From: Ignavibacteria bacterium RIFOXYC2_FULL_35_21
GTDB lineage: Bacteria > Bacteroidota > Ignavibacteria > Kapaibacteriales > UBA2268
DNA length: 64,000 nt
Reading direction: 5' to 3'
NCBI GenBank assembly: GCA_001804705.1
Contig: MHAY01000013.1
Coordinates: 1-64,000, forward strand
The position numbers and the translations under genes are program-made. Shown in pieces: positions 24,975 to 33,637 of the stretch. The notes beneath the pieces are model-generated. The model saw only the letters and a list, made by a program, of their open reading frames with translations, had not been told where the DNA came from and made no database searches. Numbering within the stretch: position 1 is the first letter of the stretch; each line of letters starts with the position of its first letter.

Positions 24975-25859
24975 TTAATACCAATAGTTTCCATAATAAT
25001 AAAAATAATTAATTACAAATTCATATTTTATATATTCATTAATGGTATAACCAACAAAGTAATTATTATAATTAACTCCAAAAGAAAATTTCAAATAATC
25101 ATTATAACAATTTTCACATCGTTTATTTGGGATAAAATAATTTCCAACACAAACTAGTCCAATATTGATTTTATGTATCATAATTTCTGCAATTAATAAA
25201 GTGTAATCTAGTTCAGTTTTAATTGATATATTTCTTTTATAAGACATATCAAGTAAAAAATTTAATCCTGTTTCTAATCTAAAAAAATGATTCTTATCAT
25301 AATTAATATCTTCAAAATTATATTCTCCTAAATCAATTGAAGTTAAACCTAATTTTGTTGTCAAAAAGCCTTCGTAGTTAAATTTATTTTTTAAATTTAA
25401 CTTGTAAGTGCTAAACCCATATCCTGCTCGAAATTGTGCCCATTGCATTAATTGATTTTCAATTTGTGTTTTATCATAATTTATAATTGTTAAACCAAAT
25501 AAATAATTCCAAAAAGAACGCTCTTGGTAACCGGGTCTTAATGCTCTTGAAGTATCTTTTTCAGTAATAGGTATCAATTCATTTAAATTAAAAATTGAGA
25601 GTCTATAAATAAAATCAGGTATTTTATCCTGATAATTTCTTAATCCTATAGATACATTTAATTCAGAATTATATTCAGAATTCCTAAATAATCCACTATA
25701 AATAAATCCATCAGTTATAAAAAAGGAAGCAATTAATTGATTTTGTTTATTAAAATAATCATATTCCAAACTTGAGCCAAAATCTACAAACGCTTTGGAA
25801 GGAAGTGGATTTAATAATAAACAAATATTAAATAATAAGAATAGAAATAATTTTTTCAT
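24975..25859 (-). CDS. hypothetical exported, probably outer-membrane beta-barrel protein
   Basis: 294 residues, not recognised. The signal peptide KKLFLFLLFNICLLLNPLPSKA is clear. The rest alternates polar and aromatic residues in short strands (LNVSIGLRNYQDKI, FRAGYGFSTYKLNLKNKFNY, LKFSFGVNYNNYFVGYTI) and ends FYYYGNYWY with an aromatic C-terminus, both usual for outer-membrane barrels. It is separated from truA by 29 bp. Function unknown; even the barrel call is inference from pattern. Confidence 0.6.
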   Translation of the reverse strand: MKKLFLFLLFNICLLLNPLPSKAFVDFGSSLEYDYFNKQNQLIASFFITDGFIYSGLFRNSEYNSELNVSIGLRNYQDKIPDFIYRLSIFNLNELIPITEKDTSRALRPGYQERSFWNYLFGLTIINYDKTQIENQLMQWAQFRAGYGFSTYKLNLKNKFNYEGFLTTKLGLTSIDLGEYNFEDINYDKNHFFRLETGLNFLLDMSYKRNISIKTELDYTLLIAEIMIHKINIGLVCVGNYFIPNKRCENCYNDYLKFSFGVNYNNYFVGYTINEYIKYEFVINYFYYYGNYWY

Positions 25860-25905
25860 TTTTGAGCTATGAAAAATTATAAGTAAAATATTGAATTATT
25901 TCATT

Positions 25906-25933
25906 TGTAATTCATAATTCGTAATTCGTAATT
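25906..25933. repeat. AT-rich TAATTCGTAATT repeat
   Basis: TGTAATTCATAATTCGTAAT followed by another TCGTAATT lies 7 bp past the stop of the lone nucleotidyltransferase gene. Same family as 9040 and 26341. Confidence 0.6.
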
Positions 25934-25940
25934 GAATATA

Positions 25941-26270
25941 TCAGTTTCGCTCATATACAGTTTTTCCCGTTTTGAATACTTCATTGACAAAACTGTATTT
26001 AGTATTAATTGATTCTTCGATTTCAGAAGGTGTATATACTAATAAATCCATAGGCACTTTCATACCATAGAGAAGTTTTCTTAATTCCTTAGCTCTTTCA
26101 GGTCTTGTTAATTCAGAATTTTTTATAATAAGAAAATCCAGGTCACTGTTTTCAGTAGGTTTACCGGTAGCATAAGAGCCAAATAATATTATTTTATCAG
26201 GATTAAATCCTAGAACAATCCTGTTTATTACTTCCGTTATTTTTTCCTGATTGATTATATTATCATTCAT
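25941..26270 (-). CDS. lone MNT-type nucleotidyltransferase
   Basis: 109 residues. GSYATGKPTENSDLDFLII is the GSx10DxD signature of minimal nucleotidyltransferases. It differs from the two MNT genes in HEPN pairs (16663, 53917). Both neighbours are AT-rich spacers, with ferritin beyond one of them, and no HEPN gene is adjacent. It may be the remnant of a pair or act on a distant partner. Confidence 0.8.
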   Translation of the reverse strand: MNDNIINQEKITEVINRIVLGFNPDKIILFGSYATGKPTENSDLDFLIIKNSELTRPERAKELRKLLYGMKVPMDLLVYTPSEIEESINTKYSFVNEVFKTGKTVYERN

Positions 26271-26340
26271 TTTTCAAAATTAGTCATAAATAATATATTT
26301 CCAACAGTATTATAAGAATTTCAAATTAATAATTTACTTC

Positions 26341-26372
26341 ATTCGTAATTCATAATTCGTAATTCGTAATTA
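26341..26372. repeat. AT-rich TAATTCGTAATT repeat
   Basis: ATTCGTAATTCATAATTCGT and a further AATTCGTAAT abut the ferritin stop codon. This is the clearest copy of the 3'-end repeat family. Confidence 0.6.
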
Positions 26373-26373
26373 A

Positions 26374-26895
26374 CTACGCTTGTGTCCCAGCCGCAACCGG
26401 AGGCACAAATACCCTCGTTTTCAATTCACTATCAAGCATAAACAAACTGCTCTTTGACTCTCCTGCAAGTTTCATCCTCTCTACTATTTCTGTTACAGTT
26501 GCTTCCTCTTCGACTTGCTCTGTGATGAACCATTGAAGAAGTATATTGGTAGCATAATCATTTTCCTTTATCGCAAGAGTTGCGAGTTTATTTATATATT
26601 CAGTAACTGATTCTTCATGTTTTTGAGCGGCTTCAAATACATCCAAAGGAGATTTCCATTTTGTCGGAGGAGCATCAATAACACCAATTTTTGCTTCCCC
26701 TCCACGCTCAAGCAGGTAATCAAAGAATTTCATTGCATGAAACATCTCCTCCTGAACCTGAACTCTCATCCAATTTGCAAATCCGTTTAAATTAATTAGC
26801 CTGTAGTATGCCGCCATCGAGAGATATAAATTTGATGAATATAATTCCCTTACTATCTGCTCGTTAATCTCATCCTGAACCACTTTTTTTATCAT
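26374..26895 (-). CDS. ftnA: bacterial non-haem ferritin
   Basis: A 173-residue four-helix iron-storage protein that oxidises Fe(II) and stores it in a 24-subunit shell. The ferroxidase ligands line up with FtnA: Glu17, Glu50 and His53 (QEEMFHAMKF), Glu94, Gln127 and Glu130 (TEQVEEEA). The tail TRVFVPPVAAGTQA is extended. It is a single gene with an AT-rich 299-bp leader. No Fur box could be identified by eye. Confidence 0.93.
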   Translation of the reverse strand: MIKKVVQDEINEQIVRELYSSNLYLSMAAYYRLINLNGFANWMRVQVQEEMFHAMKFFDYLLERGGEAKIGVIDAPPTKWKSPLDVFEAAQKHEESVTEYINKLATLAIKENDYATNILLQWFITEQVEEEATVTEIVERMKLAGESKSSLFMLDSELKTRVFVPPVAAGTQA

Positions 26896-27194
26896 ATCAA
26901 TACCCTTAATTATTTAATTGAGACAATTTTTCCCTTAAAATCAATAATTGTAAAACGCTTAAAATAAAACAAATATTTTATCATCAAAGCAGAATATGTC
27001 ATATCTAAACTTTAATTTAGAATTTTCAATTTTCAATAAATTTAGCAATTTTCAATTTAAAATTACTCTAATTTAAATATAACTCAGCAACTCATTTAAT
27101 ATAAAAGAAAAATTATAGTGAAATTTTGAAAATTATATTATTTTTCCATTGAAAATTCATTGAAAATTATAAATTAGAAATTGAAAATTTTGTA
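26896..27194. other. 299-bp AT-rich intergenic region
   Basis: No gene seen. It holds the upstream region of the ferritin gene and the downstream region of the histidine kinase. About 27005-27070 and 27130-27190 contain imperfect TTTCAATT/AATTGAAAA words in both orientations, the same words that build the 32-bp tandem repeat at 3198-3276. Confidence 0.5.
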
Positions 27195-28610
27195 TCATAA
27201 AGCAGAATAAATTTTTGGAAGTCGAATTATGAACCTTGTCCCGGGTTTATTTGATTCTGTGGCAAGGTAGCAGGGTGACTCCACTAAAATTTCACCATGA
27301 AGTTTATGTATAACCTGCAAAACTATTGACATCCCCAAACCCGTACCTTCAATTCCCATCTTTTTAGAAATACTTGTCCTGTAAAAATCCTGGAAGATTT
27401 TCTCTTTTTCCTCTTCGGGAATACCTATTCCATTATCGGCAACTGAAATCAAATACATTTCTTTCAGGTCGTTAACAACAACTTCTATGACACCGTCCTG
27501 CTCAGTATATTTAATAGAATTTGAAACGAGATTAGACATTGCAAGCTGTAATAATTTAGGCTCTGCCTGTATTATAGCTTCGTCTGTTGCATCGCATTTG
27601 AAAGAATATTTGATATTTTTTGAATTAAGTAAAATCCGGTAATCTAAATAAACTTCGTCAAAAAGGCTGATTAGACTTACATCTGTGATATTTTCGATGC
27701 CTGATTCCGATTTTAACTTTGAGAAAAATAAAATGTCATTGATGGTTTTCACAGCACCCGAAAGCCTGTATTTGATTCTTTCGAGGGGCCTGAGGTGTTC
27801 GCTTTTAACCTCGCCGAGTGTGCCATCAAGCATCATGTCCAAATAAGTCATCGAAGCGGCAATCGGTGTTTTCAGGTCATGGACAACTGAAAATACATAT
27901 CTCGATTTCGATTTTTCTGCGTTTTCCAAATCATTGTAAGCTTGTGTCAGAGAGCGTTCCCTAAGATAAAGTTGCTTTGCTATTGAATTAGTCAGGTAAA
28001 TACTTAAATATAGAGTCAAGCCAAAAAATATAAAATGGCCTATCATATAAGATGGATTATTATACAAAGGTAGAGTATATATCGCTGATATACCATGATG
28101 CGGTATAATTCCATGATATTCTAACAGTGAACCTGCTATTGATGTCAGCATAACCCAGGTTACCACAACTCCCATTATCCTGTCAGTTAAAAACAGGCTA
28201 CCGATAATAACATGAAATATATAGAAAAAGAAAATCGGTGATTCGACACCACCGGTAAAATATATAAAAAGCATAAGTGCTATAATATCTAAAATGATTT
28301 GGAGCATGGAAAGATGCAAACTGTGAAATTTCTTTTGGCTTTGGTAAAGCTCTGGCATTGATACAGAAATTCGATGAAATATTATGTTATAAGCAAGAAT
28401 AACTGCCGTGATTATACATAATGGTAATGAATCAAATTCAAAACGGGGTAATATTTTTCCAAGAACGGTAAGGAAAATAATCAGGGAGATTTGCATTACA
28501 ACCGCACCGTAACGCAGCATAATCAGCCATCGGTTACGCTTTTTCAATTCTATCCAAAACTGGTCGTATTGGATTCTTTCAGGTATTAATGTGAAAAAAG
28601 AATCAACCAT
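27195..28610 (-). CDS. membrane-bound sensor histidine kinase
   Basis: About 471 residues from the ATG at 28610; an in-frame TTG at 28652 would add 14. About six transmembrane segments occupy the first 210 residues (e.g. YGAVVMQISLIIFLTVLG, IITAVILAYNIIF, MIGHFIFFGLTLYLSIYL), with no obvious periplasmic sensor domain. A short coiled linker leads to the H-box VVHDLKTPIAAS (His244). N-box LVSNSIKY, G1 DNGIGIPEEEKEKIF and G2 GTGLGMSIV are intact. It is the last gene of the hydrogenase locus and its likely partner is the single-domain response regulator at the other end. The membrane bundle may sense a small hydrophobic or redox signal. Confidence 0.9.
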   Translation of the reverse strand: MVDSFFTLIPERIQYDQFWIELKKRNRWLIMLRYGAVVMQISLIIFLTVLGKILPRFEFDSLPLCIITAVILAYNIIFHRISVSMPELYQSQKKFHSLHLSMLQIILDIIALMLFIYFTGGVESPIFFFYIFHVIIGSLFLTDRIMGVVVTWVMLTSIAGSLLEYHGIIPHHGISAIYTLPLYNNPSYMIGHFIFFGLTLYLSIYLTNSIAKQLYLRERSLTQAYNDLENAEKSKSRYVFSVVHDLKTPIAASMTYLDMMLDGTLGEVKSEHLRPLERIKYRLSGAVKTINDILFFSKLKSESGIENITDVSLISLFDEVYLDYRILLNSKNIKYSFKCDATDEAIIQAEPKLLQLAMSNLVSNSIKYTEQDGVIEVVVNDLKEMYLISVADNGIGIPEEEKEKIFQDFYRTSISKKMGIEGTGLGMSIVLQVIHKLHGEILVESPCYLATESNKPGTRFIIRLPKIYSAL

Positions 28611-28672
28611 TTGTATTGGATTACTATCAATTTGTTTTAAAATAAAAAACAATTTATAATATATAATTTAAA

Positions 28673-28705
28673 TTCGGCAGTCTGCCTTTAAAGCAAACTG
28701 CCGAA
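28673..28705 (-). terminator. hairpin between hydA and the histidine kinase gene
   Basis: TTCGGCAGT (28673-28681) and ACTGCCGAA (28697-28705) form a perfect 9-bp stem. The loop can itself pair TGC with GCA. It sits 10 bp past the hydA stop, followed on the minus strand by TTTAAATTATA. It could terminate or attenuate transcription before the kinase gene. Confidence 0.6.
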
Positions 28706-28714
28706 AATAATCAA

Positions 28715-30592
28715 TTATCCAATGTACTTCCCACGCTTTACATAATGCGTATGCAAAAGCTTATGGGATAGATGCCCGCAGGGACCTTCAGTCAAAAACT
28801 TCTCATATATATAAGTAATATGAGGATTTTCATGAGATTTTCTCACAGGCAATCCTGCATCTTCCTGGTAAATGGCTTCTGCCCTCTTCTTCCTGATTTC
28901 AGGAGATGTCGGTATAGGTTGACCGCCCCCGCCAAGACATCCACCCGGACAAGCCATCACCTCGATAAAGTGAATATTACTTAATTCTCCTCTGACGAGT
29001 GCTTCCATTACTTTCTTTGCATTTGCAGTTCCATGAGCTATCATGAAATTCAAGTCAACACCTTCGAGAAAACTCCACTCAGGCTTAACGTTTTCAAGCT
29101 TAACAGATGCCTGTTTGACTCCATCAAAGCCTCGGCATGGTAATATATCAAGGTTCTCGAATGGAACTACCCTTCCTGTAACAAGCTCATAAGCAGTTCG
29201 TAAAGCCGCTTCCATAACGCCACCAGTCGCTCCGAATATCAATCCTGCACCCGAGGCTTCACCAAACGGTTCATCGAATGTATCAGGTGGCAAGTCAGGT
29301 AAGAATAATCCCGCTTCGCGAATCATCTGGGCAAGTTCACGGGTTGTCAATCCATAGTCAACATCTTTAAATCCGGAAGCATTCATCTCGGGCCTGTTGC
29401 ACTCAAATTTCTTTGCCGAGCATGGCATTAATGCCACAGTAACGATGTTTGCAGGGTCAATTTTATTTTCATTGGCATAAAATGTCTTAATAACCGCACC
29501 AAACATCTGCTGTGGTGACTTGCATGTCGAAAGATAATCCAAATACTCGGGATAAAAATGTTCTATGTATTTAATCCAGCCTGGCGAACAAGATGTAAAT
29601 TGCGGTAACCTGACATTATTATCGCCTTCAACAAGTTTCTTTTTTAATCTCAAAAGAAGCTCAGTGCCTTCTTCCATGATTGTCAGGTCCGCTGAAAAAT
29701 TAGTGTCGAACACTTTATCAAACCCAATCATTTTCAATGCCCTGTTCATTTGTTTTGTCATCGAAATCCCGGCAGGAAGCCCGAACTCCTCACCTATAGC
29801 CGCTCTCGGAGATGGGGCTGTCTGAATTACCACATGCTTCGACGGGTCATCAATTACATTCCATATTTCATCCGACGGGTCATTTGCTTTCAATGCTCCT
29901 GTCGGGCACCTGTTAATACATTGTCCGCAACTAATACAAACAACCTCAGCAAGAGGCTTATCCATAAATGTTGTGATTTTTGTTTTATCTCCGCGGTTTA
30001 TTGCTTCAAGCACACCCACTTCCTGCAGGTCAATGCAAGTCCTGACGCATCTCTTGCATAAAATACATTTATCCATGTCTCTGACGACAGCATAGCTTGA
30101 CCTGTCAATCTTGTAGCGGCGTTCCTGGATATGTCCGAACTTGTATGAATCAACACCATATTCCTTTGCTAATTTTTGAAGTTCGCAGTTGCCGTTGCGG
30201 TGGCAGGAATAACACTCCCCGTAATGTTCGCTTAACATTAAATCAAGTACATGCCTCCTGGCTTTTCTTACTTTTTCAGAAGTTGTGCGAACCTTGACTT
30301 TATTAATGATTGGAAAAGTGCATGCGGCTTGCAAAGTATTCATTCCTTCTACTTCCACAACGCAGACTCTGCAAACTCCGGCAAGGCACAAGTCCTCGTG
30401 GTAGCAGAGAGTAGGAACATGGATGTTATTCTCACGGCATGCTTCGAGTATGGTTGTACCCAGCATTACTTTGTATGGATTGCCGTTTATTTCGATACCA
30501 ACAGTTGCACCAATTGCATCCTTATCAACTTTCGCCATCACAAGCGGCTTTTGGGATACAGGAGCCCGATTATCTTTTACTATCTTATCCAT
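28715..30592 (-). CDS. hydA: [FeFe] hydrogenase catalytic subunit HydA (NADH-linked trimeric type)
   Basis: 625 residues; reduces protons or oxidises H2. Domains in order: N-terminal plant-type 2Fe-2S (Cys63, 74, 77, 91), His-Cys3 4Fe-4S (His123, Cys127, 130, 136), two 4Fe-4S (Cys176/179/182/186 and Cys219/222/225/229), then the H-cluster domain. H-cluster motifs: L1 TSCSPGW (Cys335), L2 MPCSAKKFE (Cys391), L3 EVMACPGGCLGGGGQP (Cys548, Cys552). L1 has serine where the textbook TSCCP has a second cysteine. No twin-arginine signal, so cytoplasmic. It is followed by a hairpin and preceded by hydB and hydC. The maturases HydEFG are not in this window. Confidence 0.94.
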   Translation of the reverse strand: MDKIVKDNRAPVSQKPLVMAKVDKDAIGATVGIEINGNPYKVMLGTTILEACRENNIHVPTLCYHEDLCLAGVCRVCVVEVEGMNTLQAACTFPIINKVKVRTTSEKVRKARRHVLDLMLSEHYGECYSCHRNGNCELQKLAKEYGVDSYKFGHIQERRYKIDRSSYAVVRDMDKCILCKRCVRTCIDLQEVGVLEAINRGDKTKITTFMDKPLAEVVCISCGQCINRCPTGALKANDPSDEIWNVIDDPSKHVVIQTAPSPRAAIGEEFGLPAGISMTKQMNRALKMIGFDKVFDTNFSADLTIMEEGTELLLRLKKKLVEGDNNVRLPQFTSCSPGWIKYIEHFYPEYLDYLSTCKSPQQMFGAVIKTFYANENKIDPANIVTVALMPCSAKKFECNRPEMNASGFKDVDYGLTTRELAQMIREAGLFLPDLPPDTFDEPFGEASGAGLIFGATGGVMEAALRTAYELVTGRVVPFENLDILPCRGFDGVKQASVKLENVKPEWSFLEGVDLNFMIAHGTANAKKVMEALVRGELSNIHFIEVMACPGGCLGGGGQPIPTSPEIRKKRAEAIYQEDAGLPVRKSHENPHITYIYEKFLTEGPCGHLSHKLLHTHYVKRGKYIG

Positions 30593-30604
30593 TTTTCATT
30601 CCAT

Positions 30605-31774
30605 CTATCGTTGTGAAAATATTTCTTGTTCAAAATTGGTCATTATCGAAATAAACGGTGTCGGGCTTGACTGTCCTAATCCGCATTTCGACGCTATTTT
30701 CATGGTCTTTCCAAGCTCGATAAGCTCTCTCAGGTATGACAATGAACAGTCTCCCTGCTCGATTTTCTCGACTCCCTCGAGAAGCTTCTTGTTGCCTATT
30801 CTGCAGGGTGTGCATTGTCCGCAGGACTCTTCGACAAAAAATTCCATGAAGTTTCTCAACACATGAAGCATGTCTCTCGATTGATTGAAAATCATTATCG
30901 AACCGCCGGTTGATAAGTCTTCAAAAGATATTTGCCTTTCAAATTCCCCTTCACATGCACAGTATCCCGAAGCACCTCCAACCTGAACTGCCTTGGCGTT
31001 CTTTGCCTTCACCATTTTCAGAAGCTCGTTGATTGAAATACCGAATGGCACTTCATATACACCGGGCTCTTCACAGTCACCCGAAACAGACACCAACTTA
31101 TGTCCTTTCGATTTACCTGTCCCAAGTTTTGTGAACCACTCACCCCCGCGAGACATAATTATTGCCGCGGTTACGAATGTCTCCACATTGTTGACAATTG
31201 TCGGATTGCCCATGAATCCTGTGTTCACAGGATATGGTGGTCGGTTTCGTGCTTCGCCCCTATGGCCTTCTAATGATTCAATCAATGCGGTTTCTTCGCC
31301 GCAAACATAAGCACCGGCACCAAGCCGTATTTCAATTTCAAAATCATACCCCTTGCCAAGGATATTTTTCCCAAGGCGTTTCTCTTTGAGCATCTTCTCG
31401 AGCTGGTCATTCAGTTGCTTCAGCAGATAGCTGTATTCGCCCCTGAGGTACATAAATCCTTTTTGTGCTCCTATTGCATATCCCGAAATAACCATTCCTT
31501 CAAATACCAGGTCGGGAAAATCAGACAGTAATACCCTGTCCTTAAATGTTCCCGGCTCACCTTCATCTGCATTGCATACCACATACTTTTTATTTGCTAA
31601 TGATGCGGCGGCAAGCATCCACTTTGTCCCCGTCGGAAAACCCGCTCCGCCTCTGCCTTTCAGGTTCGATTCACGGATTTCCATTAAAATATCCTGAGGG
31701 TTTTTATTTAATGCTATTGCGAGGCAGTCCCCAAGATTTTCCCTGTTGAATAATATTGATTTATTTTTTATCAT
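30605..31774 (-). CDS. hydB: HydB/NuoF-like NAD(H)-binding flavoprotein subunit of the hydrogenase
   Basis: 389 residues; carries FMN and the NAD(H) site and passes electrons to HydA. FMN/NAD motifs are GRGGAGFPTGTKW near 40-52, ADEGEPGTFKDR, and CGEETALIESLEGHRGEAR. The 4Fe-4S site is SCGQCTPCRIG plus a distal Cys in KCGLGQSS. Compared with long HydB proteins (about 550-620 residues) it lacks both the N-terminal thioredoxin-like 2Fe-2S domain and the C-terminal 2x4Fe-4S domain. It therefore resembles NuoF in length. It lies 12 bp before hydA in the same operon. Confidence 0.92.
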   Translation of the reverse strand: MIKNKSILFNRENLGDCLAIALNKNPQDILMEIRESNLKGRGGAGFPTGTKWMLAAASLANKKYVVCNADEGEPGTFKDRVLLSDFPDLVFEGMVISGYAIGAQKGFMYLRGEYSYLLKQLNDQLEKMLKEKRLGKNILGKGYDFEIEIRLGAGAYVCGEETALIESLEGHRGEARNRPPYPVNTGFMGNPTIVNNVETFVTAAIIMSRGGEWFTKLGTGKSKGHKLVSVSGDCEEPGVYEVPFGISINELLKMVKAKNAKAVQVGGASGYCACEGEFERQISFEDLSTGGSIMIFNQSRDMLHVLRNFMEFFVEESCGQCTPCRIGNKKLLEGVEKIEQGDCSLSYLRELIELGKTMKIASKCGLGQSSPTPFISIMTNFEQEIFSQR

Positions 31775-31784
31775 AGTAACACTC

Positions 31785-32258
31785 CTACTTAAATCTGTTT
31801 AATATATCAACAACGGTATGCGGTGTCAGCTTCGTGAAGACAAGGTCATTCACAAGCATGGACGGTCCCTGGTCGCACATACCCATACAGTTAATATATT
31901 CGAGTGAAAACTTGTTGTCCCGCGTCGTTTCACCAAACTTAACACCAAGCTCCCTCTCAACCGCCCTGGCAACAGCTTCTTTGCCTGCCATGTCGCAGGA
32001 GATAGTTTTGCAGAGCCTTACAATATACCTGCCCTTAGGCGTTTCACTCAAAAATGAATAGAATGTTACCACTCCATATACTTCCACAGGATGTACATCT
32101 AACATTCTTGCAACTTCCTGTTGGGCAAAATCAGTAACCATCCCGTGGTTTACCTGGATATTTTGAATGATAGGCATCAGAGCATCCCTTGTTCTGCCGT
32201 ACTTTCCGACAAGCATCTCGATTTCTTCCGTCATCGCATTTTGTTTCGTGTCAATCAT
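31785..32258 (-). CDS. hydC: HydC/NuoE-like 2Fe-2S thioredoxin-fold subunit
   Basis: About 157 residues. The ATG at 32258 is chosen because TAGGAG just upstream makes a good RBS. A TTG start at 32303 would overlap the response-regulator gene by 35 bp and sit ahead of that RBS. The thioredoxin-like 2Fe-2S site reads CKTISC and CMGMC (Cx4C...Cx3C), as in NuoE. The preceding part (QNIQVNHGMVTDFAQQEVAR) is the usual helical domain. It binds HydB in NADH-dependent hydrogenases. Its RBS overlaps the stop of the response-regulator gene, so the two are probably translationally linked. Confidence 0.92.
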   Translation of the reverse strand: MIDTKQNAMTEEIEMLVGKYGRTRDALMPIIQNIQVNHGMVTDFAQQEVARMLDVHPVEVYGVVTFYSFLSETPKGRYIVRLCKTISCDMAGKEAVARAVERELGVKFGETTRDNKFSLEYINCMGMCDQGPSMLVNDLVFTKLTPHTVVDILNRFK

Positions 32259-32268
32259 ACTCTTACTC

Positions 32269-32640
32269 CTATGAAGTCCTAAGGCATTTTGAAATTTTTT
32301 CAATCAGAACGGATGGAGTTACAGGCTTCTCGATGAAATCATCAATAGGTACTACCTCACCCTTCCCGAATTCATATCCTACCGCCTTCGAAACCGAAGT
32401 AAGCATTATGATTGGTATTGTTACTCCTTTTTGTTTGAATTTGTTGGCAAGATAAAATCCGTCATCAGGTTCGTCCATCATCACATCAAGTAAAATCAAA
32501 TCAGGTTTCTCTCCGTCAACGACTTTGATTGCTTCCGGAATATTTGCGGCTGAAACCACCGAATAGCCCTTGGCACTCAGAAGCATTGTCAGTGCTTCTA
32601 CAATATCAGAGTCGTCGTCAATAATAGCTATTTTGGGCAT
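32269..32640 (-). CDS. single-domain response regulator
   Basis: A 123-residue CheY-like receiver with no output domain. The acidic pair is Asp8-Asp10 (IIDDDSD), the phospho-acceptor Asp52 (LILLDVMM), the switch residue is in IIMLTS and the conserved lysine in IEKPVTPS. It is the first gene of the operon leading into hydC-hydB-hydA, and a histidine kinase closes the locus. The regulator must act by protein contact since it has no DNA-binding part. Start ATG 32640 (MPKIAII). Confidence 0.93.
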   Translation of the reverse strand: MPKIAIIDDDSDIVEALTMLLSAKGYSVVSAANIPEAIKVVDGEKPDLILLDVMMDEPDDGFYLANKFKQKGVTIPIIMLTSVSKAVGYEFGKGEVVPIDDFIEKPVTPSVLIEKISKCLRTS

Positions 32641-32773
32641 AACTCACCAAAATTTTTATTTTCCAAAAACGTTAATTACTTATTTCTAAATATAATAAAA
32701 TAAATGAAGTTTATAAACTTTTTTTGTAACCAAAACGTTTTTATTTTTTTAACGATAGGCTCGAATTTTGATT

Positions 32774-33637
32774 ATGAACACAAAAGGCATCATACTCGCT
32801 GGCGGTAGCGGCACAAGGCTTTATCCGATGACGGCAGTATTCAGCAAGCAATTGCAGGCTGTTTACGACAAACCCATGATTTACTATCCCCTTGCTATAC
32901 TTATGCTTGCGGGTATCCGCGAGATTCTTGTAATATCTACCCCCGAGGATACACCTAACTACAAAAAGCTGCTTGGTGATGGTTCCAACTGGGGTATCAG
33001 TCTCAGTTACAAAAAACAGGATAAACCCGGCGGTATAGCCGAAGCATTCATCTACGGTGAAGATTTTATTGAAAAATCTCAGGTTTGCCTCATTCTCGGC
33101 GACAACATTTTTTACGGCAAGCTGGATTTCCTCCGCAATGCACTCGAGCAAAACAAGGGCGGCACTATCTTCGGCTACCCAGTCAACGAGCCCGGAGCCT
33201 ATGGTGTCGTCGAATTTGATAAAGATGGAAATGTCCTTAGCATAGAAGAAAAACCAAAAGCACCGAAATCTAAATATGCAATTCCCGGCTTGTACGTATT
33301 CTCAAAAGACGTTGTCAAAATAGCAAAGAACATAGACCGAAGCCCGCGCGGCGAACTCGAAATCACAGACGTGCAGTTGGAATACAACCGTCGTGGCAAG
33401 TTGAGGGTAGAGCTTATCGGACGCGGCATCGCCTGGTTAGACACAGGCACACCCGAAAGCCTCATGGAAGCATCCACATTCATCCACGCAATCGAAAAGC
33501 GACAGGGGCACAAAATCGCCTGTCTCGAAGAAATTGCACTCGAAATGAATTTCATCTCCCTAAGGCAATACCTCGACACAGTCAACAATCTCCCCAACTG
33601 CTCGTATAAGGATTATTGTCTGGCTGTGGTTAAGTGA
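32774..33637 (+). CDS. rfbA: glucose-1-phosphate thymidylyltransferase
   Basis: About 287 residues. Makes dTDP-glucose from glucose-1-phosphate and dTTP, the first step to dTDP-rhamnose. The nucleotidyltransferase signature is LAGGSGTRLYPMT. KPMIYYPL, LGDNIFYG, EKPKAPKSKYAIPGLY and WLDTGTPESL are all diagnostic of RmlA. I start at ATG 32774; a TTG two codons earlier is also open. The other rml genes are not adjacent. The coding sequence looks richer in G and C at third positions than the neighbouring accessory genes. Confidence 0.95.
   Translation: MNTKGIILAGGSGTRLYPMTAVFSKQLQAVYDKPMIYYPLAILMLAGIREILVISTPEDTPNYKKLLGDGSNWGISLSYKKQDKPGGIAEAFIYGEDFIEKSQVCLILGDNIFYGKLDFLRNALEQNKGGTIFGYPVNEPGAYGVVEFDKDGNVLSIEEKPKAPKSKYAIPGLYVFSKDVVKIAKNIDRSPRGELEITDVQLEYNRRGKLRVELIGRGIAWLDTGTPESLMEASTFIHAIEKRQGHKIACLEEIALEMNFISLRQYLDTVNNLPNCSYKDYCLAVVK

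Noticed and set aside
30423..30866. 147-residue plus-strand frame across the hydA-hydB junction
   Set aside because: Antisense to two strongly supported hydrogenase genes; composition is that of a shadow.
32741..33151. 136-residue minus-strand frame over the start of rfbA
   Set aside because: Antisense to a strongly conserved enzyme; no start signal or homology.
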